A stretch of 64,000 nt of DNA, taken from positions 992,001-1,056,000 of the forward strand of contig NZ_CP096205.1 of assembly GCF_023195775.1 (NCBI RefSeq), given 5' to 3'. The stretch comes from Flavobacterium azooxidireducens. GTDB taxonomy: Bacteria; Bacteroidota; Bacteroidia; Flavobacteriales; Flavobacteriaceae. Below, one piece after another: positions 53,080-62,485 of the stretch. The notes under the pieces were generated by a model, which saw only the letters and a list, made by a program, of their open reading frames with translations, made no database searches and had not been told where the DNA came from. The translations under genes and the position numbers were made by a program. Position 1 is the stretch's first letter. Every line of letters starts with the position of its first letter.

Positions 53080-54483
53080 TTAATGATTATGGTGATGTCC
53101 TTCTTCTTCTCTCTTACGCTTATAATTATCTCCTGATGATTTCAAGATAGTTTTTACCTCTGCTTGAGCAATCACTGGGAATGATCTTGCATATAATAAG
53201 AACAATACAAAGAAGAAACCGATTGTTCCGATAAAAATTCCGATATCTACAAATGTTGGTGAGAACATCGTCCAAGATGATGGAAGGTAATCTCTGTGTA
53301 ATGAAGTTACGATAATTACGAAACGTTCAAACCACATACCAATATTTACCACAATTGAGATTACGAAAGAGAACATGATGCTCGTTCTTAATTTTTTGAA
53401 CCACATGAATTGTGGGGAAAACACGTTACATGTCATCATCGCCCAATATGCCCAAGCATACGGCCCTGTTGCTCTGTTCAAGAAAGCATATTGTTCATAT
53501 TCTACACCGGAATACCAAGCAACAAACAGCTCTGTAATATAGGCGACTCCCACAATAGAACCTGTAATCATAATTACAATGTTCATTAATTCGATATGTT
53601 GAATCGTGATGTATGCTTCTAATTTAGATACTTTACGCATGATAATCAACAACGTGTTTACCATTGCGAATCCTGAGAATACCGCTCCAGCTACGAAATA
53701 AGGCGGGAAAATGGTCGTATGCCAACCCGGAATTACCGACGTTGCAAAGTCAAAGGATACAATTGTGTGTACAGAAAGTACAAGAGGAGTTGCTAATCCG
53801 GCAAGAACCAAAGATACTTCTTCAAAACGTTGCCAATCTTTTGCTCTTCCACTCCATCCGAAGGATAAAATCGAATAAACTCTTTTTGTAAAAGGTGTAA
53901 TAGCTCTGTCTCTCAACATCGCAAAGTCAGGAAGTAAACCTGTCCACCAGAAAACTAAGGATACAGAAAGATACGTTGAAATTGCAAATACGTCCCAAAG
54001 TAATGGTGAGTTAAAGTTAACCCATAACGAACCAAATTGGTTTGGAATTGGAAGTACCCAGTATCCTAACCATGGACGACCCATGTGAATAATTGGGAAC
54101 AAACCTGCTTGCATTACAGAGAAGATGGTCATTGCCTCCGCAGAACGGTTAATCGCCATTCTCCATTTTTGACGGAATAATAACAATACCGCAGAAATCA
54201 AAGTTCCGGCGTGACCGATACCAACCCACCAAACGAAGTTAGTGATATCCCAAGCCCATCCAACAGTTTTATTTAATCCCCATGTTCCGATACCGGTAGA
54301 AATGGTGTATATCATACAACCTAATCCCCAAAGGAAAGCGGTTAATGCGATTGAAAATACAATCCACCATTGTTTGTTTGCTCTTCCTTCAACAGGAGCA
54401 GCGACATCTACTGTTACATCGTGATAAGATTTATCACCTATAACTAAAGGTTTTCTAATGGGTGCTTCGTAGTGAGACGACAT
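53080..54483 (-). CDS. actC: Alternative complex III quinol-binding subunit ActC (NrfD-like)
   Basis: The 467-residue NrfD-family protein has about ten membrane segments. Typical motifs are WVGIGHAGTLISAVLLLFRQ, AEAMTIFSVMQAGLFPIIHM, GRPWLGYWVLPIPNQFGSLW and FVAGAVFSGFAMVNTLLIIM. ActC contains the quinol oxidation site in known structures of this complex. The C-terminal tail ends EEEGHHHNH, a further His-rich segment in this operon. It lies 36 bases after actB. Confidence 0.95.
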   Translation of the reverse strand: MSSHYEAPIRKPLVIGDKSYHDVTVDVAAPVEGRANKQWWIVFSIALTAFLWGLGCMIYTISTGIGTWGLNKTVGWAWDITNFVWWVGIGHAGTLISAVLLLFRQKWRMAINRSAEAMTIFSVMQAGLFPIIHMGRPWLGYWVLPIPNQFGSLWVNFNSPLLWDVFAISTYLSVSLVFWWTGLLPDFAMLRDRAITPFTKRVYSILSFGWSGRAKDWQRFEEVSLVLAGLATPLVLSVHTIVSFDFATSVIPGWHTTIFPPYFVAGAVFSGFAMVNTLLIIMRKVSKLEAYITIQHIELMNIVIMITGSIVGVAYITELFVAWYSGVEYEQYAFLNRATGPYAWAYWAMMTCNVFSPQFMWFKKLRTSIMFSFVISIVVNIGMWFERFVIIVTSLHRDYLPSSWTMFSPTFVDIGIFIGTIGFFFVLFLLYARSFPVIAQAEVKTILKSSGDNYKRKREEEGHHHNH

Positions 54484-54519
54484 AATCCTTTATAGTATTT
54501 CTTATTAATTAAATTTTAA

Positions 54520-57500
54520 CTACGTATTTCTAACTTTAACATGATAGAATACATTTGGTTTTGTTCCAACGTGTTCCAATAAATGATACATTCTATCATC
54601 TTCGACTAATTTGGCCACTTCACTTTCTTTATCATTTACATCACCAAACATCATTGAACCGGTAGAACAAGCACTTGAACAAGCGGTTTGGAATTCGTCT
54701 TTGCTTACCGGACGACCTTCTTTCTTAGCTTTTAAGATAGTAGCTTGCGTCATTTGGATACACATAGAACATTTTTCCATTACACCTCTTGAACGAACAT
54801 TTACATCCGGATTCAATACCATACGACCTAAATCGTCATTCATATGGAAATCGAATTCGTTATTTTTGTTGTATAAGAACCAGTTGAAACGACGTACTTT
54901 ATACGGACAGTTGTTTGCACAGTAACGAGTTCCCACACATCTGTTGTATGCCATGTGGTTTTGACCTTGACGACTGTGTGATGTTGCTGCCACAGGACAA
55001 ACTGTTTCACATGGTGCATGGTTACAGTGTTGACACATTACCGGTTGAAATACGACTTGTGGATTTTCTGCAGGACTTTCCATTTCTCCAAATCCACCTA
55101 ATGAACCTTTTTCTCCGAATAATCCGTCGAATTCATCTTTTCGCTTCACATCTCCGGCAAACGTTTCTTCCGAAGAATAATATCTGTCGATACGCAACCA
55201 ATGCATATCTCTACTTCTTCTTACTTCTGATTTTCCTACTACAGGAACGTTATTTTCTGCATGACAAGCGATTACACATGCACCACATCCGGTACAAGAG
55301 TTCAAATCGATTGATAAGTTGAAATGATGCCCAACTGATCTGTCAAAACTATCCCATAAATCTACTTTTGTAGCTTCAATAGGTTTGTGATCCATAGAAA
55401 CCATTGGTGGTGGATTCCATTTTTTTGCATCTTTTTCTGTATTGAAAATCGTTAACGTAGTTTCTTTAACAATATCACCACGACCCATTAAGGTTTTTTG
55501 TGATTGAACTGAAGCAAATTCATGTGCTCCGCTTTCTAAAGCAATAGTTACCGGCTGCGTTGCAATAAATCCTTTGTATAAAGAATAAGCATTCACACCA
55601 ACTTGCATTGCTTCTTTTAAAGCCTCTTTTTTTCCATAACCAAATGCTAAACCAACAGTTCCTTTGGCTTGACCCGGTTGAATGATTACCGGAACTTTTT
55701 CAAGTTTTGTGTTTCCTACTGTTATCGTTACATAGCTTCCGTTAAGAGCGCCATTAGCAACTATTTCATTTTCTATCCCTAATTTTTCTGCATCTGCTTT
55801 AGAAACAGTTAAATAGTTATCCCAAGAAACTCTTGTAATTGGATCCGGGAATTCTTGTAACCATGGGTTGTTGGCTTGTTGCCCGTCTCCCATTCCGGTT
55901 TTGGTATATAAATTTAATTCGAATGGACTTGATTTTGCTTGAGCTAAAGCTGAAGCTGCTGTTGAAAAATCAGCACCACCGGCACTATTGGAGGAAGCTG
56001 TAGCCGAAACAAAAATTCCGTCGTGAACTGCTTGACTCCATGTTTTTCCAACTAAAATTCCAGCCCATGATTCTTTTAAGAAATCATAATAGGTTTTATC
56101 ACTTCCGTTCCAAACCAATAAATTATCTTGTAACTGACGAGAATTAAACAACGGACGAATTGTTGGTTGAGTTAATCCGAAAGTTCCTTTGATAATTTCA
56201 ACATCACCCCAACTCTCCAAATAATGAGGTGCAGGAGCAGCGATGGTTGTTAAAGAAGCAGTTTCATCCTCTTTTAATGAAATAGCTACTGAAAGTTTAG
56301 CTTTTTTCAAACCATCAGCAAATGTTTTACCATCTGCTAACGTATAAACCGGATTTACACCACTCATAATAAGTGTGTGTACTTTTCCACCATTCAAATC
56401 GGCTACCAACTGAGCTACTGCTTGGTTAGAACCTTTTCTGATTTGACGTGTTTGATTTGGATTGAATGCTTCGCTGCTTAATTTAGCATTGATTGCTAAT
56501 ACTAATAACTGAGCATTTTTATCATCGATACCGGAAACTAAAACTCCTTTAGAACCCGATTGATTTAATTGTTCTGCAATTTTTGTTATTTCAGCTTCGT
56601 TTGCTAATTTCCCAACATTCACAGAAGTTCCTGTAACAATACTGAAAATTTTAACTAAAGCTAATTTTTGTTCTGCCGTTGACATTGGAATTCTTTTGTC
56701 TGCTGCAGCACCGGATAATGTCATATTCGCTTCTAATTGAATATGTTTTGACATTTTTCCTTGTTTTGGAACTCTTCCTTGAGCATATCCTTTATCGAAA
56801 CCACCACCTTGCCAATCTCCTAAGAAATCTGCTCCAACGGAAACAATGGTTGATGCTTTTGAAAAATCATATTCTGCTAAAGCTCTTTCTCCATACACTG
56901 CTTCAAAAGCATCTAACGCTTCTGAAGAAGAAACAGCATCATAAATTACATGTTTTGCTGTTGGATTGTTTGCTATAAATTCCGCAACTAATTTATCGGT
57001 AGAAGGACTTGCTAATGTTCCGGTTAAAAGAACTACTTGAGCACCTGTTGCTTTTGCATCGGCTAAACTAGCTTTTACTTTTGCATCAACTTCTGACCAA
57101 GAGGTGTCTTTTTTATTTAGCTTAGGCTGCTTTAAACGCATGTTGTCATACATAGACAAAACCGAAGCATGAACACGAGCGTTGGCACTAAAAGAAGCAC
57201 CTTCGATCGTATTGTTTTCTATTTTGATAGGACGACCTTCGCGAGTTTTTACTAAAATGTTAGCAAAATCGAAACCGTCGAACATTGTTGTAGCGTAATA
57301 ATCTGCAATACCGGGAATAATTTGTTCCGGTTGCACCACATAAGGAATAGATTTGATCACTGGTCCTTCGCAGGCAGCCAATGAAGCGGCAGCTGTACTA
57401 AAACCAACGTATTTTAAGAAATCACGTCTTGAAGTAGAAGAGTTAGACAAACTGTCTTTATCTCCCAAAAACTCATCCGTTGGAATTGGCTCCACGAATT

Positions 57501-57582
57501 CATTGTCTCTTAACGTCTCAACAATAGAACTGTTATCGCTTAGCTCTTCAACACTTTTCCAGTATTTTTTGTTTGATGACAT
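54520..57582 (-). CDS. actB: Alternative complex III iron-sulfur subunit ActB
   Basis: The 1020-residue protein has an N-terminal twin-arginine-like signal (STSRRDFLKYVGFSTAAASL) and lipobox-like LAAC. Residues of about 50-740 form a molybdopterin-oxidoreductase-like domain, which in ActB is known to have lost the cofactor. The C-terminal ferredoxin domain has the cluster motifs CTGCGACVIACHAENNVPVV, CQHCNHAPCETVCP, CVGTRYCANNCPYKVRRFNW and CSMCIQMTQ. It carries electrons from ActC to the heme subunits on the periplasmic side. It is full length and uninterrupted. Confidence 0.95.
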   Translation of the reverse strand: MSSNKKYWKSVEELSDNSSIVETLRDNEFVEPIPTDEFLGDKDSLSNSSTSRRDFLKYVGFSTAAASLAACEGPVIKSIPYVVQPEQIIPGIADYYATTMFDGFDFANILVKTREGRPIKIENNTIEGASFSANARVHASVLSMYDNMRLKQPKLNKKDTSWSEVDAKVKASLADAKATGAQVVLLTGTLASPSTDKLVAEFIANNPTAKHVIYDAVSSSEALDAFEAVYGERALAEYDFSKASTIVSVGADFLGDWQGGGFDKGYAQGRVPKQGKMSKHIQLEANMTLSGAAADKRIPMSTAEQKLALVKIFSIVTGTSVNVGKLANEAEITKIAEQLNQSGSKGVLVSGIDDKNAQLLVLAINAKLSSEAFNPNQTRQIRKGSNQAVAQLVADLNGGKVHTLIMSGVNPVYTLADGKTFADGLKKAKLSVAISLKEDETASLTTIAAPAPHYLESWGDVEIIKGTFGLTQPTIRPLFNSRQLQDNLLVWNGSDKTYYDFLKESWAGILVGKTWSQAVHDGIFVSATASSNSAGGADFSTAASALAQAKSSPFELNLYTKTGMGDGQQANNPWLQEFPDPITRVSWDNYLTVSKADAEKLGIENEIVANGALNGSYVTITVGNTKLEKVPVIIQPGQAKGTVGLAFGYGKKEALKEAMQVGVNAYSLYKGFIATQPVTIALESGAHEFASVQSQKTLMGRGDIVKETTLTIFNTEKDAKKWNPPPMVSMDHKPIEATKVDLWDSFDRSVGHHFNLSIDLNSCTGCGACVIACHAENNVPVVGKSEVRRSRDMHWLRIDRYYSSEETFAGDVKRKDEFDGLFGEKGSLGGFGEMESPAENPQVVFQPVMCQHCNHAPCETVCPVAATSHSRQGQNHMAYNRCVGTRYCANNCPYKVRRFNWFLYNKNNEFDFHMNDDLGRMVLNPDVNVRSRGVMEKCSMCIQMTQATILKAKKEGRPVSKDEFQTACSSACSTGSMMFGDVNDKESEVAKLVEDDRMYHLLEHVGTKPNVFYHVKVRNT

Positions 57583-57614
57583 ACTGTATATATATTAGCT
57601 TCTTAATAAATTAA

Positions 57615-58949
57615 TTAATAGTGACATTTTCCACATTCTAAACCTCCCATTTGTGCAGCAGTTAATTTCTCTACACCATATTTTTTAGAAAGTTCTTCGT
57701 GAATTTTTTTGTAGTAATCATTGTCTTTCAATTTCACATCGGTTTCTCTGTGACAATTGATACACCATCCCATGGTTAATGGAGAATGTTGTTTCATGAT
57801 TTCCATTTCTTCTACCGGACCGTGACAAGTTTGACACTCAATTCCAGCTACAGTAACGTGTTGTGCATGATTGAAATAAACTAAATCTGGTAAGTTATGA
57901 ATACGAACCCATTTAACAGGTTGTGTTTTTCCGGTATATTTTTGTTCTGCTTTGTCCCATCCAACAGCATCATACAATTTTTGAATCTCTCCATCGTAGA
58001 ATGCTTTGCTGTATTCTGGCGTAGCAGTTGTTTCTGCAACTTCTGAAACATTTTTATGACAGTTCATACAAACATTTAAAGAAGGAATTCCTGAATGCTT
58101 ACTTTCTCTGGCAGACGAGTGACAATATTTACAATCAATACCATTGTCTCCCGCATGAATTCTGTGTGAATAATGAATTGGCTGAATTGGCTCGTAACCT
58201 TGATCTACACCAATTTGCATAAACCATCCGTAAACAAAATAAGCACTAGACAATAAAAGGAAAATAACGGTTACTAAAACCAAGAATTGATTTTTAGCAA
58301 ATGCTTTCCAAATTGGCAATGTTTTTTCTTTTTGAGCTACTTCAATTCCGTTTGCTTTTGCAATTTTGGATAACACATTGTTTACCAAGAAAAGCATTAC
58401 TACCAACATAGCTAATACTAATGCTAGAGCACCAAGGATTACTTCGTTAGAAATTCCACCTGTTTGATCAACAGCTCCTTCCGGAAGCGGTGGAGGTGGA
58501 GGCATCGTCGCAACTGGCTCCATCGTATAAGCAACAATATTATCAATATCTGCATCAGACAACTGAGGAAACGCAGTCATTGGAGACTTGTTGTACTCAT
58601 TAAAGATTTTGTTTGCTCTGTCGTCTCCCGATTTGATTAAATCGGCACTGTTACGAATCCATTTATACAACCATTCTTTTTCATATTTATCACCCACCCC
58701 ACGTAAAGCAGGACCGGTGCTTTTAGAATCCAATTTATGACAAGCCGCACATTGAGCATTAAACAATGCTTTTCCCGCAACAGGATCTCCTGAAGCAGTA
58801 GCCGGTGCAGGTGCAGCAGCGGTTGCATCAGCAGCTGGAGCCGGAGTGGCTGCATCTTGAGCAAAAATTTGAATAGAAAAAGTTAGCATAAATGCTAAAC
58901 TAAACAGTAGAACTCTTGAAATCGAATTAGGGTAACCCACCTTTTTCAT
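57615..58949 (-). CDS. actA: Alternative complex III multiheme cytochrome c subunit ActA
   Basis: The 444-residue protein has a signal peptide, an Ala/Pro-rich linker, then a mono-heme cytochrome c domain (CAACH at about residues 67-71). A membrane helix follows (VILGALALVLAMLVVMLFLV), then a second (QFLVLVTVIFLLLSSAYFVY) and a pentaheme domain with CKYCH, CMNCH, CQTCH, CINCH and the C-terminal CGKCH. That makes six CxxCH sites, one more than a bare pentaheme ActA. It is the first gene of the act-cox operon. A -7 box lies 88 bases upstream. Confidence 0.95.
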   Translation of the reverse strand: MKKVGYPNSISRVLLFSLAFMLTFSIQIFAQDAATPAPAADATAAAPAPATASGDPVAGKALFNAQCAACHKLDSKSTGPALRGVGDKYEKEWLYKWIRNSADLIKSGDDRANKIFNEYNKSPMTAFPQLSDADIDNIVAYTMEPVATMPPPPPLPEGAVDQTGGISNEVILGALALVLAMLVVMLFLVNNVLSKIAKANGIEVAQKEKTLPIWKAFAKNQFLVLVTVIFLLLSSAYFVYGWFMQIGVDQGYEPIQPIHYSHRIHAGDNGIDCKYCHSSARESKHSGIPSLNVCMNCHKNVSEVAETTATPEYSKAFYDGEIQKLYDAVGWDKAEQKYTGKTQPVKWVRIHNLPDLVYFNHAQHVTVAGIECQTCHGPVEEMEIMKQHSPLTMGWCINCHRETDVKLKDNDYYKKIHEELSKKYGVEKLTAAQMGGLECGKCHY

Positions 58950-59036
58950 ATATTAGAATATAATTTGTCGACTAATTTTTTGGTATGATTTTTTCTATAG
59001 TTCACAATAAAACGTACATTTTATTTTAAACTCCGA

Positions 59037-59044
59037 CAAAAATA
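59037..59044 (-). promoter_or_regulatory. Bacteroidota -7 box for the act-cox operon
   Basis: CAAAAATA on the plus strand reads TATTTTTG on the minus strand, 88 bases upstream of actA. That predicts a leader of about 80 bases before an eight-gene respiratory operon. Confidence 0.5.
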
Positions 59045-59142
59045 CGACTTATGAACTATTCTCAAAACCTTAAAATACCCTTAAATAGTAATTTATATTT
59101 ATTCTAAATAATATTTATTGTTTTGTTTTATTTCATAACCAT

Positions 59143-59150
59143 TACATTTG
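59143..59150 (+). promoter_or_regulatory. Bacteroidota -7 box for the SPOR gene
   Basis: TACATTTG is an exact match 19 bases upstream of the ATG at 59169, with TTTTG about 17 bases further upstream as a possible -33 element. Confidence 0.6.
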
Positions 59151-59168
59151 CATTAAAATCAATTCATT

Positions 59169-59558
59169 ATGTTATCAAAAGAAAGAAAAAAACTGTTTTA
59201 CTCCCTTATTTTACTTGTTTTATTATTTACAAATAATGAAGTTTTCGCACAAACTACAACTGTTGAACAAGATGCAAAATTCGAACAATTGTTAAATGAA
59301 AAAAGACGAGTAAACGCTTCATTGACGGTGAATGACCGTTGGAAAATTCAAATTTTTACCGGAAATAATGAAAACTCAAGAAAAGAGCTTATTACTTTTA
59401 AAAGAGAGAATAAAGATTTTGATGCTACAATTGTTTTTCACACGCCGGTTTATAAAGTTTGGGTTGGAAACTACAAAACCAGAATTGAAGCAGAGAGAAA
59501 TTTGAAGGAATTAAAAGCTAAATATCCGAATGCTTTTTTGATTAAACCAAATAAGTAA
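59169..59558 (+). CDS. Secreted SPOR-domain protein
   Basis: The 129-residue protein has a signal peptide (LFYSLILLVLLFTNNEVFAQ) and a C-terminal SPOR domain (about residues 55-127): WKIQIFTGNNENSRKELITF, FHTPVYKVWVGNYKTRIEAE and RNLKELKAKYPNAFLIKP. SPOR domains bind peptidoglycan stripped of stem peptides, often at division sites. The protein has little else, so it may be a small cell-wall-binding factor. It ends in a terminator shared with infB on the opposite strand. Confidence 0.9.
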   Translation: MLSKERKKLFYSLILLVLLFTNNEVFAQTTTVEQDAKFEQLLNEKRRVNASLTVNDRWKIQIFTGNNENSRKELITFKRENKDFDATIVFHTPVYKVWVGNYKTRIEAERNLKELKAKYPNAFLIKPNK

Positions 59559-59577
59559 ATTTCACAATCTTATAGAA

Positions 59578-59608
59578 ACAAAAAATCCCGATTGCTCGGG
59601 ATTTTTTT
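59578..59608. terminator. Bidirectional terminator between the SPOR gene and infB
   Basis: ATCCCGA and TCGGGAT form a stem around TTGC, flanked by an A-run and a T-run. It serves both convergent genes. Confidence 0.9.
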
Positions 59609-59615
59609 ATGCTTC

Positions 59616-62450
59616 TTATTTCAGCTTTTTCTTAACTTCTACTTGGCTGAAGGATTCGATTAAATCGCCTACTTCAATGTCGTTGTAGCCTTTAATTTGC
59701 ATACCACAATCATATCCTTTCGAAACTTCTTTTACGTCGTCTTTGAAACGTTTAAGAGCAACCAGTTCACCAGTGTAAATTACAACACCTTCTCTAATTA
59801 ATCTGATTTTAGAGCTTCTGATGATTTTTCCATCAATAACCATACAACCTGCGATTGTTCCAATTTTCGAAATTTTGAATGTTTCACGGATTTCTGCTGT
59901 TCCTGAAATTTCTTCTTTTAATTCCGGAGACAACATTCCTTCCATTGCATCTTTTAAATCATCAATTGCATCGTAGATAATTGAGTATGTTTTAATATCA
60001 ATTTCTTCTTTGTCAGCCAATTGTTTAGCATTTCCGGCAGGACGAACATTAAATCCGATAATAATTGCATCGGAAGCCGAAGCCAACAATACATCTGATT
60101 CGGTAATGGCACCAACACCTTTATGAATAATTTTGATTTGAATTTCTTCGGTTGACAATTTAGAGAACGAGTCAGAAAGTGCTTCTACCGATCCATCCAC
60201 GTCACCTTTCAAGATAATATTCAATTCTTTAAATTGACCTAATGCAATACGTCTTCCAATCTCGGCCAACGTAATGTGTTTTTGAGTTCTAACGGATTGC
60301 TCACGCATCAATTGTGAACGTTTTGCAGCAATTTGTTTTGCTTCACGTTCATCTTCAAACATATTGAATTTATCTCCGGCAGTTGGAGCTCCATCCAATC
60401 CTAAAATAGAAATTGGTGTTGAAGGTCCGGCTTCTTTGATACTATTGCCACGTTCATCATGCATCGCTTTCACTTTACCATGATTTTTACCTGCCAACAC
60501 GTAATCTCCAATTCTAACTGTTCCGGCCTGAATCAATACGGTTGAAATATATCCTTTTCCTTTATCTAAATAGGCTTCAACAACAGTACCAACAGCTGGT
60601 TTGTTTGGATTAGCTTTTAAATCTAAAAGTTCAGCTTCTAATAAAACTTTTTCAAGTAATTCTTTCACACCAATTCCCATTTTAGCAGAAATGTCGTGCG
60701 ATTGAATTTTTCCACCCCAATCTTCTACCAATAAGTTCATTCCGGCTAATTTTTCTTTGATTTTTTCAGGATTAGCATTTGGTTTATCCACCTTGTTAAT
60801 CGCAAAAATCATAGGAACATTCGCCGCTTGAGCGTGACTAATGGCTTCTTTGGTTTGTGGCATGATGTCATCATCAGCAGCAATTACGATAATCGCAATA
60901 TCTGTTAATTGAGCACCACGAGCACGCATTGCGGTAAACGCTTCGTGACCCGGTGTATCAAGGAATGCGATTTTTTGACCATTTTCCAACGTTACTCCGT
61001 AGGCTCCGATGTGCTGTGTAATACCTCCGGACTCACCGGCAATTACGTTGGCTTTACGGATATAATCCAGCAACGATGTTTTACCGTGATCAACGTGACC
61101 CATCACAGTAACAATTGGAGCTCTGTGCACCAAATCTTCCTGTTTGTCTTCTACTACCTCAATTGCATCTTCGATATCTGTTGTAATGAATTCTACTTCA
61201 TAGCCAAATTCATCTGCCACAATAGATAAAGTTTCAGCATCCAAACGTTGGTTCATGGTTACCATGATTCCTAACGACATACATGTTCCGATTACTTTGG
61301 TAATTGGCACATCCATCATGGTTGCAATTTCACCAACGGTAACAAATTCGGTTACTTTGATTGTTTTGCTTCCTTCTTCGATTGCTTTTAATTCATCATC
61401 CGAACGTTGACGGTGCGAATCTCTTTTATCTCTACGGTATTTTGCCGCTTTGCTTTTATTTCCTTTACCTTGAAGTTTTTCTAAGGTTTCACGAATTTGT
61501 TTTTGTACTTCTTCTTCGGTTGGCTCTACTTTGGCAACAATTGCCGGACGAGCACTTTTATTAAATCCAGGTCTGATTGCTTGACCTTGGCGAGGCGGAC
61601 CTCCTTGAGTATTTCCTGTACTTTGACCACCTGTTCCCGGCTTTGGTATAATTCTTTTTCTTTTATTTTTATTAGCATCCGAATTTCCCGCCGCTTGTTG
61701 CGTAGCCGAACGAGGTTGAATTTTTGGTTCTTCCTTTTTCTTTTTTGGTTTATCAAATTGAGACAAATCAATTTTTTGTCCGGTAGTTGTTGTTCCTGAT
61801 AACTTTTTATACTGTGTCTCAAATTTTTCATCGCCTGGAGCTGGAGTAGCAACAGGAGCTTGAGCAGAAGTAGTCGTAGTTGGTGTTATAGCTGGTTTTT
61901 TGGGCTCTTCCGTTTTTTGAGCTACTGGTTTAGGTTCAACTTTTTCTGGAGTAACTTTTGGTTTTTCCTCTTGAACAACAGGTTTTTCTTGAACAGGCTC
62001 TTCTTTTTTAACTACTTCTTGAACTGGTTCCGGCTTAACTTCTTCAACTACTTTTTCAACTTCTGGAGTAGGTTGTTTTTTTGGCTCTAAGTCAATTTTT
62101 CCAACCTGTTTTGGTCCTGTTACAGTTGCTTTGGCTTTTATAACTTCCTGTTGTTGTTTTAAAAGTTCTTCTTCATGCTTTTTCTGCAATTCCAATTCCT
62201 TTTCTCTTTCAACACGGAGAGCTTCTTTTTCTTTACGTTTTTCTTCACTCACTTCTTTAGAAGCTTCTTTATTCCCCTTATCGCCGGCAAATTCATTACA
62301 AAGAATTGAATATTCATTTTCAGAGATTTTTGTGTTTGGACTAGCTTCAATAGTAACACCTTTGTCTTTTAAATAATCGACAGCTCTCTCCAAAGAAATA
62401 TTTAATTCCCTTAAAATTTTATTAATTCTTATGTTCTTTTCTTCAGACAT
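59616..62450 (-). CDS. infB: Translation initiation factor IF-2
   Basis: The 944-residue GTPase places initiator tRNA on the ribosome. The first 60 residues are an IF2-N domain (INKILRELNISLERAVDYLK). A long low-complexity Lys/Glu/Pro-rich linker runs to about residue 350. A second IF2-N-like region comes before the G domain. GTPase motifs are TVMGHVDHGKTSLLDYIRKA, FLDTPGHEAF and AINKVDKPNA, followed by domains II-IV. It lies 35 bases after nusA, in the conserved rimP-nusA-infB order. Confidence 0.97.
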   Translation of the reverse strand: MSEEKNIRINKILRELNISLERAVDYLKDKGVTIEASPNTKISENEYSILCNEFAGDKGNKEASKEVSEEKRKEKEALRVEREKELELQKKHEEELLKQQQEVIKAKATVTGPKQVGKIDLEPKKQPTPEVEKVVEEVKPEPVQEVVKKEEPVQEKPVVQEEKPKVTPEKVEPKPVAQKTEEPKKPAITPTTTTSAQAPVATPAPGDEKFETQYKKLSGTTTTGQKIDLSQFDKPKKKKEEPKIQPRSATQQAAGNSDANKNKRKRIIPKPGTGGQSTGNTQGGPPRQGQAIRPGFNKSARPAIVAKVEPTEEEVQKQIRETLEKLQGKGNKSKAAKYRRDKRDSHRQRSDDELKAIEEGSKTIKVTEFVTVGEIATMMDVPITKVIGTCMSLGIMVTMNQRLDAETLSIVADEFGYEVEFITTDIEDAIEVVEDKQEDLVHRAPIVTVMGHVDHGKTSLLDYIRKANVIAGESGGITQHIGAYGVTLENGQKIAFLDTPGHEAFTAMRARGAQLTDIAIIVIAADDDIMPQTKEAISHAQAANVPMIFAINKVDKPNANPEKIKEKLAGMNLLVEDWGGKIQSHDISAKMGIGVKELLEKVLLEAELLDLKANPNKPAVGTVVEAYLDKGKGYISTVLIQAGTVRIGDYVLAGKNHGKVKAMHDERGNSIKEAGPSTPISILGLDGAPTAGDKFNMFEDEREAKQIAAKRSQLMREQSVRTQKHITLAEIGRRIALGQFKELNIILKGDVDGSVEALSDSFSKLSTEEIQIKIIHKGVGAITESDVLLASASDAIIIGFNVRPAGNAKQLADKEEIDIKTYSIIYDAIDDLKDAMEGMLSPELKEEISGTAEIRETFKISKIGTIAGCMVIDGKIIRSSKIRLIREGVVIYTGELVALKRFKDDVKEVSKGYDCGMQIKGYNDIEVGDLIESFSQVEVKKKLK

Positions 62451-62485
62451 ATATTTTTTTTAGTGTGTGTTCTTTTTTGTGAAGT

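Noticed and set aside
54611..55322. Two open frames of 104 and 135 codons opposite actB
   Set aside because: They are antisense to the Cys-rich ferredoxin part of ActB, show no domain pattern or promoter, and reflect codon bias of the real gene.
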